A stretch of 26,544 nucleotides of DNA from Candidatus Sumerlaeota bacterium (GTDB taxonomy: Bacteria > Sumerlaeota > Sumerlaeia > SLMS01). The translations under genes and the position numbers were made by a program. The DNA lies in NCBI GenBank assembly GCA_020850785.1, contig JADZDZ010000201.1, positions 1 to 26,544 on the forward strand. The letters run 5' to 3'. Shown piece after piece: positions 1 through 6,972 of this stretch; position 1 is the first letter of the stretch, and every line of letters starts with the position of its first letter. The notes under the pieces were generated by a model that saw only the letters and a list, made by a program, of their open reading frames with translations, was not told the origin of the DNA and did no database searches.

Positions 1-123
1 AATCTGGGCTTCACGCCGGAAGTGCCGGAGTCGCTCGCAATGCTGGATTCACTGCCGGAAAAATACGAGCGCATGGCAGCGAACTACGATGCGTTCAGGA
101 ATTTTCTGAAGGCCAGCCACTGA
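1..123 (+). CDS. thrC: Probable threonine synthase, C-terminal 40 residues only
   Basis: The window opens inside a plus-strand gene read in frame 1 that ends at TGA 121-123. Only 40 residues are visible, with a core reading LGFTPEVPESLAMLDSLPEK followed by YERMAANYDAFRNFL. Threonine synthases (PLP enzymes making threonine from O-phosphohomoserine) end in the same pattern: a G-x-x-P-E-x-P-x-S/R-L stretch, a D/E-rich LPE segment, then a short helix of the type DxAALRxFL. This is a recall-based match to the tail of the family; the catalytic domain lies outside the window. A terminator hairpin begins at the stop codon, so the gene ends its transcription unit. Confidence 0.55.
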   Translation, partial: NLGFTPEVPESLAMLDSLPEKYERMAANYDAFRNFLKASH

Positions 124-148
124 GCCGCCCATCGCCACGGCTCATTTT
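121..148 (+). terminator. Intrinsic terminator built from two facing stop codons
   Basis: TGAGCCG (121-127) pairs perfectly with CGGCTCA (138-144) around a 10-nt loop and is followed by TTTT (145-148). The left arm begins with the TGA stop of the upstream plus-strand gene; the right arm ends with the TCA that is the stop codon of the convergent minus-strand gene. A competing 6-bp hairpin (GCCACG 134-139 with CGTGGC 149-154) overlaps it. The stem is short and the T-run only four bases, so strength is uncertain. Confidence 0.45.
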
Positions 149-528
149 CGTGGCCAACTGGCGATGACGCCCAGAATCCCAAGCCCCGCGAAGGACAACG
201 GCGCAAGCAATGGCGGTCGAAATCCAATGCCGGGATTTCCGGTCGTTTTCCAGACGCTGAAGAGTTGCTTCACGTCTTCGACAAGACTTTCATCCACGTG
301 GAACCAAACGCCCAGCAGGCCGACGGCAATGGAGCCTGCGAAAAGGGCCACGAGCGCGTAGCGCGCCCATTGCCTCTTCCAGAGTCCCCAACAAATGCCG
401 CCGAGGAGCACCATCGTCAGCGAATAGATGATCGGTATCCACGGCTGCGGATGTTCCAGCACGCGGCGATGCTCGAAGCGGATGTCGAGCACCAGCATCA
501 CATAGCCGCCAAGTAGCGCGGCTGCCAT
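142..528 (-). CDS. Small four-helix membrane protein, function unknown
   Basis: This encodes a 128-residue hydrophobic protein with about four predicted membrane helices (roughly residues 2-17, 32-49, 55-76 and 108-124), with a short charged loop (FHVDESLVEDVKQLF) before the last helix and a basic end (WPRK). I do not recognise the family. I chose ATG at 528 because AAGGA sits 7 nt upstream; an in-frame TTG at 549 would add seven residues but has no good ribosome site. It lies 30 nt downstream of the glycine-zipper lipoprotein gene on the same strand and is probably co-transcribed with it. It converges on the gene ending at 123. Confidence 0.6.
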   Translation of the reverse strand: MAAALLGGYVMLVLDIRFEHRRVLEHPQPWIPIIYSLTMVLLGGICWGLWKRQWARYALVALFAGSIAVGLLGVWFHVDESLVEDVKQLFSVWKTTGNPGIGFRPPLLAPLSFAGLGILGVIASWPRK

Positions 529-558
529 CAGTCGTTCCTTGGAGAGCAAGGTGGTCGC

Positions 559-1269
559 TTAGTTTCCCTGCGCCACGAGCGCCGCAGTGCGCGGTGCACT
601 GCCGACTTGTTGCTGCTGGCCTTCGGGGGCGGGGGCCGGTGTCGCCTTCACGATGAATTGTGTTTCCTTGCGGCTGGGCTGCAGCGCCCCCTGGGGCACT
701 GTCTGCACGGCCACCGTGTAGGTGCCCGCCTCTGCGAATTCGGGAACCTGAAAGACCGACTGCATCTGGACGTCGCCGGTGTTGTCCGCCGCAAGCTGTT
801 GTTCGCGCAGTTGGTTCCCATTGCGGGAAACGGTCACGTTCACCGCCGGTGGTGCGATCTGCTGCTGTGTGCCGCTTACTGCGCGAAGATTCATGTCCAG
901 CGTCACCGGTTGGCCCGGTGCCAGTTCCGGAGGCGTCACGGCAACCTGCTGCACTTCGAGAACCGGTTGAAGAATCGGCGCTCCCTGCTGTTCCGCCTTC
1001 TGTTGAAGTTGTTGTTCGGTGGCGACCTGCTTTTCCTTCGTCTTGGACATGGCATAGCCCGCCACGCCGCCGGCCACGGCTCCTGCGCCTGCGCCGATCA
1101 TGGCTCCCTGCTCACCGCCCACGGCGTAGCCGACCGCTCCGCCGATGATGGCACCGCCAATGGCGCCAAGCGCCGTGCCGCCCGTCTTGCTGGCGCAGCC
1201 TGACGTCGTCAGCGCAAAGGCAAGCATGATGAAGCAGCACAAAAAGCGACGAAGGATTGTGGTTTTCAT
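559..1269 (-). CDS. Glycine-zipper lipoprotein
   Basis: This 236-residue protein starts with a clear lipoprotein signal (basic MKTTILRR, hydrophobic core, lipobox TSGC with the lipidated Cys at about residue 25). Immediately after is a glycine-zipper region (about residues 29-75: repeats such as GAIGGAIIGGAVGY and GAMIGAGAGAVAGGVAGY) of the YMGG / 2TM glycine-zipper type found in outer-membrane lipoproteins. A Gln-rich linker follows, then a beta-rich domain (about 100-210, with PPELAPGQPVTL and AGTYTVAV) that looks immunoglobulin-like, then a Pro/Gln-rich tail. ATG at 1269 was chosen because the signal peptide starts there and CAGGA lies about 10 nt upstream; the open frame runs back to 1386 but the extra 39 residues would bury the signal. 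It is divergent from the efflux genes. The role is not known; envelope integrity is the usual guess for the family. Confidence 0.75.
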   Translation of the reverse strand: MKTTILRRFLCCFIMLAFALTTSGCASKTGGTALGAIGGAIIGGAVGYAVGGEQGAMIGAGAGAVAGGVAGYAMSKTKEKQVATEQQLQQKAEQQGAPILQPVLEVQQVAVTPPELAPGQPVTLDMNLRAVSGTQQQIAPPAVNVTVSRNGNQLREQQLAADNTGDVQMQSVFQVPEFAEAGTYTVAVQTVPQGALQPSRKETQFIVKATPAPAPEGQQQQVGSAPRTAALVAQGN

Positions 1270-1595
1270 GGGTGGGGGTCCTGCGCGTGGAATCCAATCG
1301 GGTTGAAATAGTGCGCCTTTTGCGGGCTTTGTCCAGCGGTTTGAAAGGCTTCCGCGCACAAGGCTGAAATCAGCCATAACTACCAACGTGCCGGGGGCAA
1401 ATTCTCCTTTGCGTGAAAAAAAATCATCCCGTCGCGACCGCTCTCCGCTTTCGCCCCCGTGGTATCAATCCTGCTTGATCGCTGGGACACCTGAAGGAAG
1501 ATGCAATAGACCTAAGGCCACTAAAACCAGCGCAGAATCATGCGATTTTGCCTGCAGGCATACCAGCGCCACCACGAAGCGGAAACAACCATCCA
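1270..1595. promoter_or_regulatory. Divergent intergenic region between lipoprotein and efflux genes
   Basis: These 326 bp hold no convincing gene. Both neighbours point outward, so promoters for both must lie here. For the minus-strand lipoprotein gene a weak sigma70-like pair is visible: TGGACA (1335-1330) and ACTATT (1312-1307) separated by 17 nt. I found no good -35/-10 pair for the plus-strand adaptor gene. A perfect 6-bp inverted repeat lies at 1362-1375, and an A8 run sits at about 1416-1423. The efflux genes have no regulator gene beside them in this window. Confidence 0.4.
1362..1375. promoter_or_regulatory. Palindrome GGCTGA-AA-TCAGCC, possible operator
   Basis: A perfect inverted repeat with 6-bp arms and a 2-nt spacer lies in the divergent promoter region, about 27 bp upstream of the candidate -35 for the lipoprotein gene. 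Its size and symmetry suit a dimeric regulator site, but a 14-bp palindrome can occur by chance and no regulator gene is nearby. Confidence 0.25.
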
Positions 1596-2783
1596 ATGAA
1601 CTTCTGTCGCAGCATCATCGGGCAGTCGTGCCGGAAGTTCGCTTATGCCACAATCATGGCGAGCGTCCTACTTGGTCCCGCCTTTGCCCAGGAAAAAAAA
1701 GCTGATGGGAAGAGCGCCCCGAAGGCGCAACCGCCCGCCCTCGTGCGCGTGGGGCATGCGAACCGCGCCGACGTTCCAATTGTGGTGAAGGCCATTGGAA
1801 CCGTGGAACCCATGATGCGCGTCAACATTCAGTCACAGGTGGCGGGGCAGGTGGATCAGGTGCTTTTCACCGAAGGCCAGATGGTGAAGAAGGGCGACGT
1901 GCTGGTGAGGATTGATTCGCGCATGTTCGAAGCACGCGTGAATGAATTGCAGGCGAAGCTGGACCAGGATCGCGTGACGGCGAGGAACGCCCAGTGGAAC
2001 TACGAACGCTACAAGGAGCTTGGCGCCACGGGCGCGGTGACGGCGTCGGACCTTCACAAGTACGAAGCGGAATATGACAGCGCGCAGGAAGCGATCAAGG
2101 CATCCGAGGCGGCGCTGGCGAGCGCAAAGCTGCAGGTTGGATATACAGTGATCAAGTCCCCGATGGATGGGCGCGCCGGTGCGCGGCAGATTGATCCGGG
2201 AAATATCGTGAAGGCGAACGAAGGAACCCCCTTCACCGAAATCATTCAGGTGGACCCGATCCAGGTTTCCTTCTCGGTGCCGGAACGCTACCTTGCGCAG
2301 ATTCGCGACAGCCAGAAGAGCGCGCCGCTTTCCACGGAGGCGCTGATTGGCGGCGATGAGGCAAACAAGGTTCGCGGTGAACTCTTCTTCATCGACAATT
2401 CCGTCGATCGCGACACGGGAACGATCCGGCTGAAGGCACGCTTCGACAATGCAGACGCGAAACTCTGGCCGGGTGCATTCGTGACGGTGAACCTGACGAT
2501 CGGAACGCGGAAGAATGCGCTGCTGGTTCCCCTGCAGGCAGTTCAGGCATCGCAGCATGGCTCCGTGGTCTTCGTCGTTGACAAGGAAATGAAGGCGCGG
2601 GTTGTGCCGGTGAAGGTGGTCGATACCCTGGAAAATGACGCCATCATTGAAGGCAGTTTGAACGATGATGATCGCGTCATCGTCGATGGGCATATTCGCG
2701 TGACGGAAGGGGGCGCGGTGAAGATCGCCGACGAGAAGGGAACGGCACCCTCTGCGGATGCGAAGGGCAATCAGCCCTCATGA
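1596..2783 (+). CDS. RND efflux periplasmic adaptor (membrane fusion protein, MdtA/AcrA family)
   Basis: The 395-residue adaptor bridges an inner-membrane RND pump and an outer-membrane channel. Visible are a signal peptide ending AFA|Q (about residue 31), no lipobox, the family entry motif VEPMMRVNIQSQVAGQV, the first lipoyl half (VLFTEGQMVKKGDVLVRID), an alpha-helical hairpin rich in Ala/Glu/Lys (about 110-175), the second lipoyl half (VIKSPMDGRAGARQIDPGN), the beta-barrel (QVDPIQVSFSVPE; DNSVDRDTGTIRLKARF; WPGAFVTVNL) and the membrane-proximal domain ending VIVDGHIRVTEGGAVKI. ATG at 1596 was chosen over an in-frame ATG at 1548 because it gives a normal signal peptide; the ribosome site is weak (CGGA about 12 nt upstream). 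Its TGA overlaps the pump's ATG (ATGA at 2780), so the two are translationally coupled. Confidence 0.92.
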   Translation: MNFCRSIIGQSCRKFAYATIMASVLLGPAFAQEKKADGKSAPKAQPPALVRVGHANRADVPIVVKAIGTVEPMMRVNIQSQVAGQVDQVLFTEGQMVKKGDVLVRIDSRMFEARVNELQAKLDQDRVTARNAQWNYERYKELGATGAVTASDLHKYEAEYDSAQEAIKASEAALASAKLQVGYTVIKSPMDGRAGARQIDPGNIVKANEGTPFTEIIQVDPIQVSFSVPERYLAQIRDSQKSAPLSTEALIGGDEANKVRGELFFIDNSVDRDTGTIRLKARFDNADAKLWPGAFVTVNLTIGTRKNALLVPLQAVQASQHGSVVFVVDKEMKARVVPVKVVDTLENDAIIEGSLNDDDRVIVDGHIRVTEGGAVKIADEKGTAPSADAKGNQPS

Positions 2784-5700
2784 ACCCATCGCTGATTTTC
2801 ATTCGTCGGCCCATCATGACGACACTGGTGATGTCGTCGCTGGTGTTCTTCGGGTGGTTTGCCTACAAGACGCTTCCCGTCAGCGACCTGCCGAACGTCG
2901 ATTTCCCAACAATTTCCGTCAGCGCATCGCTTCCCGGTGCCAGCCCGGAAACCATGGCGTCCTCGGTGGCGACGCCGCTGGAGAAGCAGTTCTCCACCAT
3001 TGCCGGCATCGATTCGATGAACTCCGTCAATAATCTTGGCTCCACGCAGATCACGATTCAGTTCAACCTTGATCGCGACATCGACGCGGCGGCGCTGGAC
3101 GTGCAGTCCGCCATTGGCAAGGCCACGCGGTTGCTTCCGAAGGACATGCCGGCGCCGCCCAGCTACCAGAAGGTGAATCCCGCGGACCAGCCCATCCTCT
3201 ACATGGGCCTTACGTCGGCCACGCTTCCCCTGTCGCAGGTGAACGAGTATGCGGAGACGCTGATTTCCCAGCGCCTTGCCACGATCAACGGCGTTGCGCA
3301 GGTGCAGATCATGGGATCGCAGAAGTACGCAGTGCGCATCAGCGTCGATCCCGATCGTTTGGCGTCCTACGGCATCAGCCTTGATGACGTGGCGCGCGCG
3401 ATTGACAGCAACAACGTGAACCTCCCGACGGGAACGCTCTACGGCAAGGCGACGTCGTTCACCGTGCAGACGGACGGGCAGTTGCTGTCGGCGAAGGACT
3501 ACGAGCCGATCATCATCGCCTACCGCAACGGCTCGCCGATCCACCTCCGCGATGTTGGGGTCGCGCGCGACAGCGTTGAGGACGAACGCAGCGCCGCATG
3601 GCTGACGGGAACGCGCAGCATCACGATGTCCATCCAGCGGCAGCCCGGCGCGAACACCGTGAAGGTCGTGGACGACATTCGCAAGGCGCTGCCGAAGATC
3701 GAGGCTCAACTGCCGCCCAGCGTGCAGTTGAAGATCATGTTCGACCGTTCGCAGACGATTCGCCATTCCATCGATGACGTTCAGCTTACGCTGCTGGGAA
3801 CGATCGCGCTGGTGATTCTGGTGATCTTCATCTTCCTGCGCAACGTTTCCGCCACGGTGATTCCCGGCCTTGCGGTGCCGCTGTCGATCATCGGCACGTT
3901 CGGCTTCATGCACATGCTGGGAGCGGGCGTGAACAATCTTTCGCTGATGGCGCTCACGCTGTCAGTTGGCTTCGTCGTCGACGACGCGATTGTGATGCTG
4001 GAAAACATCGTGCGCCGCATGGAGCACGGTGAATCACCGATGGAGGCCTCCGTGCGCGGATCGAAGGAGATCGGATTCACGATCCTTTCGATGACGATCT
4101 CTCTGGTGGCGGTGTTCCTTCCGGTGCTGTTTCTCAGCGGCATCATCGGCCGCCTGCTGCACGAGTTCGCGATGGTGATCAGCATATCGATCCTGATTTC
4201 CGGGGTCGTGTCGCTGACGCTGACGCCGATGCTGTGCAGCCGCTTCCTGCGCCCCCACAATTCGGAGAGGAAGCCCGGCATTTTCTATCGCGCAACCGAG
4301 CGCGTGTTCGACGGCCTGCTGGCGCTCTACCGCTGGACGCTGGGGATCGCGATGAAGCTGCGGCTGGCGATGCTGCTCATTTCCTTCGTGTTGTTCGGAC
4401 TCACCTATCACTTTTTCAAGGAAATCCCGAAGGGCTTCATTCCCGATGAGGACATTGGATCGCTGTTCGGCTCCACGGAGGCACGGCAGGGCATCTCCTT
4501 CGAGGAACTGGTCGAACGCCAGAAGATCGCCGCAGAAATGGCGCGCCGCCATCCCGCCGTTGAGAACGTGATGTCCAGCGTCAGCAGCGGCGGCAGCAAC
4601 GCGGCGAACACGGGACGCCTGTTTGTGCGCCTGAAGGATCGCCGCGAGCGGGAGCACGCCAGCAAGGTGCTGGAGGATTTGCGCAAGGAGTTCGCAACGA
4701 TTCCCGGCCTGAAGGTTTTCCTCCAGATTCCCCCCGTGATCCGCATTGGTGGCCAACTAAGCAAGAGCCAGTATCAGATGACACTGCTGGGCCAGGACAC
4801 GGATGAACTCAATCGTTCCGCCCAGGAATTGGAAGCGCGCATGCGCACCATGTCGGAGTTGCAGGACGTCTCCTCGGACCTTCAACTGAAGAATCCCGAA
4901 GTCCATGTTTCCATTGATCGTGAGAAGGCGTCGTCGCTTGGCATCTCCGCGCAGGACATCGAACAGACGCTCTACAACGCCTACGGCACGCGGCAGGTCT
5001 CGACGATCTTTGCGCCCAACAACCAATACCGCGTCATCCTTGAAGTGGATCGAAAGTTCCAAATGGCGCCCGAAAACCTGAAGGGTCTTTACCTGCGTTC
5101 CGCCGCGGGCCAATTGGTGCCGCTGGAAACCATCGCGAAGATTGAGCGCTCTGTGGGTCCGCTTTCCGTTTCCCACTTCGGACAACTGACCTCGGTCACG
5201 CTCTCCTTCAACCTGAAGGCGGGTGTGTCCCTCGGTCAGGCGATGGATGCGGTGAAGGCCGCGGGCGATGAAATTCTTCCCGCATCCGTCACGATGATTC
5301 CCGTCGGCACGGCGCAGGTGTTTCAGAACTCCATGTCCGGCCTGTTGCTGCTCGTGCTGATGTCGCTCGTCGTGATCTACCTGATCCTCGGCATCCTGTA
5401 CGAAAGTTTCATCCATCCCATCACGATCCTGTCCGGACTGCCGTCTGCGGCGCTCGGCGCGCTGCTCACGCTGATGCTCTTCAAGTCGGACCTGAACCTT
5501 TACGGCTTTGTCGGCATCATCATGCTGGTCGGCATCGTGAAGAAGAACGCGATCATGATGATCGACTTCGCGCTGGAGGCGCAGCGCAACGAGGGGAAGG
5601 AGCCGGAGGATGCCATCATTCAGGGATGCCTCGTGCGCTTCCGCCCCATCATGATGACGACGGCGGCGGCGCTGGTGGGAACGCTGCCGATTGCGCTCGG

Positions 5701-5992
5701 TTGGGGCGCCGGTGCGGAGTCGCGTCGTCCGCTGGGACTCGCGGTGGTGGGGGGCCTTGCGGTGTCGCAGTTGCTAACGCTCTACTTCACGCCCGTGTAT
5801 TACATCTACTTCGAGAAAATGATGCGTGGGCTTCGCAAGCTGCGTGGCCGGTTGTTCCCTCCCAAGGGTGGCCAGCGGAGCCCGGCGCCAATGCCCGATC
5901 CTCCCGTGGTGGAACTTGGAGAGTCCGCCAATGCGGAGCGAACGGATCGCGAATTGATCCGCGCCGAGGCCAAACCCCAACCGGCAACATGA
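2780..5992 (+). CDS. RND multidrug efflux permease, HAE1 family, MdtB/MdtC-like
   Basis: At 1,070 residues this is a full-length RND drug/proton antiporter. The proton-relay aspartates of TM4 are present in GFVVDDAIVMLENI (D401/D402, equivalent to AcrB D407/D408), and the TM10 lysine in GIVKKNAIMMIDFAL (K922, equivalent to AcrB K940). The KKNAIMMIDFALEAQR segment and the RPIMMTTAAALVGTLPIALG block are the form typical of MdtB/MdtC/MuxB pumps rather than AcrB. Two large periplasmic porter loops follow TM1 (about 30-330) and TM7 (about 550-860). The C-terminus has a polar tail of about 50 residues. MdtB and MdtC normally work as a mixed trimer; only one such gene is here, and no TolC-like channel gene is in the window. 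No terminator is obvious after it. Confidence 0.95.
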   Translation: MNPSLIFIRRPIMTTLVMSSLVFFGWFAYKTLPVSDLPNVDFPTISVSASLPGASPETMASSVATPLEKQFSTIAGIDSMNSVNNLGSTQITIQFNLDRDIDAAALDVQSAIGKATRLLPKDMPAPPSYQKVNPADQPILYMGLTSATLPLSQVNEYAETLISQRLATINGVAQVQIMGSQKYAVRISVDPDRLASYGISLDDVARAIDSNNVNLPTGTLYGKATSFTVQTDGQLLSAKDYEPIIIAYRNGSPIHLRDVGVARDSVEDERSAAWLTGTRSITMSIQRQPGANTVKVVDDIRKALPKIEAQLPPSVQLKIMFDRSQTIRHSIDDVQLTLLGTIALVILVIFIFLRNVSATVIPGLAVPLSIIGTFGFMHMLGAGVNNLSLMALTLSVGFVVDDAIVMLENIVRRMEHGESPMEASVRGSKEIGFTILSMTISLVAVFLPVLFLSGIIGRLLHEFAMVISISILISGVVSLTLTPMLCSRFLRPHNSERKPGIFYRATERVFDGLLALYRWTLGIAMKLRLAMLLISFVLFGLTYHFFKEIPKGFIPDEDIGSLFGSTEARQGISFEELVERQKIAAEMARRHPAVENVMSSVSSGGSNAANTGRLFVRLKDRREREHASKVLEDLRKEFATIPGLKVFLQIPPVIRIGGQLSKSQYQMTLLGQDTDELNRSAQELEARMRTMSELQDVSSDLQLKNPEVHVSIDREKASSLGISAQDIEQTLYNAYGTRQVSTIFAPNNQYRVILEVDRKFQMAPENLKGLYLRSAAGQLVPLETIAKIERSVGPLSVSHFGQLTSVTLSFNLKAGVSLGQAMDAVKAAGDEILPASVTMIPVGTAQVFQNSMSGLLLLVLMSLVVIYLILGILYESFIHPITILSGLPSAALGALLTLMLFKSDLNLYGFVGIIMLVGIVKKNAIMMIDFALEAQRNEGKEPEDAIIQGCLVRFRPIMMTTAAALVGTLPIALGWGAGAESRRPLGLAVVGGLAVSQLLTLYFTPVYYIYFEKMMRGLRKLRGRLFPPKGGQRSPAPMPDPPVVELGESANAERTDRELIRAEAKPQPAT

Positions 5993-6133
5993 GGAAAACC
6001 CCGCATTGTTGAAGGATTTTACCAACGGTACGCATTTCGGTGGCTTTGGTTTGTCGCAAATTCCCTTGTACCTGAAGGCGGGCGCCAAGAACCTTCCACT
6101 TCATCAAAACTTGCACCTCACAAGGAAATTTTT
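5993..6133 (+). promoter_or_regulatory. Intergenic region before the CsgG-like gene
   Basis: This 141-bp gap has no small gene and no convincing terminator for the pump gene. A weak promoter-like pair is TTGTTG (6006-6011), 17 nt, TACGCA (6029-6034). The region is more AT-rich than its surroundings, as expected for a promoter, and ends in the good ribosome site AAGGAA (6122-6127). Confidence 0.3.
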
Positions 6134-6958
6134 ATGAAGAAAATGCTGACGGTTGGTATCGCGTGTCTGGCGGTTTCGCTGGCAATTGCCTGCGCGGAAG
6201 TTGATCGCGGCTCTGCCCAGGCAACGGCGCAGGCTCCGGAAGCCGCGCGCGTTGAAGTTCTTTCCATTCCCTACAATGCGGCGCTGCCGAAGTACGTGGT
6301 CGCCGTGGAGCCGTTCCAGTACGGCGCCGCCGGTGTCACCTCCGGCGCGGCGGAAGGTTCCAACATCTACAACCAGCCCGGCGCGCAGATCGGCCCCGGC
6401 ATCTCCGCCCAGTTGACGACGGCGCTCACGCGCGCGGGAAACATTTCCGTTGTTGAGCTGGATGCGCTGACAAAGAACGCCGATGGCACCTACGCGACCA
6501 AGCTGCAGGAAGGCGAGATCGGCCCCTTCATCATTCGCGGCACAGTGACGGAGTTCAATGAGACGGCGGACCTGTCCGGCCAGAAGCGCGGCGGTTCCGC
6601 AGGCGCCCTTGGCCACGGCATGAGCATCATCGGTGGCGCCACGGGATCGAGCACGCTTTCCGCAACGGGTGGCGTGACCTCCGCGGCGAACCCCACGGTG
6701 GAAAATGAGAAGGTGAAGCGCAGCGGCATGGTTGGCCTCGACCTGAAGCTGGTGGACGGCCGCACCAACCGCATCGTCCGGGGCTACAATTCCTCCGGCT
6801 CCTTCACGACCGTGGCGGCAAAGAGCAACATGAAGGTCTTTGGCGTTGGCGGCGAAGACAGCGAGTTCGCGGCAAGCGCGCTCGGCCAGGCAACACGCCA
6901 GGCGATGAACGACGCATTGAAGCAGACGGCTGAAGTCCTCAGCTCCGTCGCGAAGTGA
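6134..6958 (+). CDS. CsgG/HfaB-family outer-membrane lipoprotein
   Basis: This is a 274-residue exported protein. The signal MKKMLTVGIACLAVSLAIAC supports lipidation at Cys20 (the -3 residue is Ala, so the lipobox is acceptable rather than ideal). The mature part follows the CsgG layout: a first strand KYVVAVEPFQYG, a helix GISAQLTTALTRAGNISVVEL, then FIIRGTVTEFNE, a Gly/Ser/Thr-rich insert (about 155-190, where CsgG proteins carry membrane-spanning hairpins), GLDLKLVDGRTNRIVRGY, and a C-terminal helix ATRQAMNDALKQTAEVL. CsgG forms a nonameric secretion pore for curli; relatives act in holdfast attachment or as cell-wall enzyme cofactors, so the exact job is open. No csgA/B/E/F is nearby. AAGGAA sits 7 nt before the ATG. 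A strong terminator follows 28 nt after the stop. Confidence 0.7.
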   Translation: MKKMLTVGIACLAVSLAIACAEVDRGSAQATAQAPEAARVEVLSIPYNAALPKYVVAVEPFQYGAAGVTSGAAEGSNIYNQPGAQIGPGISAQLTTALTRAGNISVVELDALTKNADGTYATKLQEGEIGPFIIRGTVTEFNETADLSGQKRGGSAGALGHGMSIIGGATGSSTLSATGGVTSAANPTVENEKVKRSGMVGLDLKLVDGRTNRIVRGYNSSGSFTTVAAKSNMKVFGVGGEDSEFAASALGQATRQAMNDALKQTAEVLSSVAK

Positions 6959-6972
6959 TCACCAAGAAAGTC

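Noticed and set aside
1388..1705. 105-codon plus-strand frame in the divergent region
   Set aside because: It overlaps the adaptor's signal peptide in another frame, has low-complexity composition and no ribosome site.
2771..3913. 380-codon minus-strand frame opposite the RND pump
   Set aside because: Arg/His/Asp-rich mirror of RND codons with no motif.
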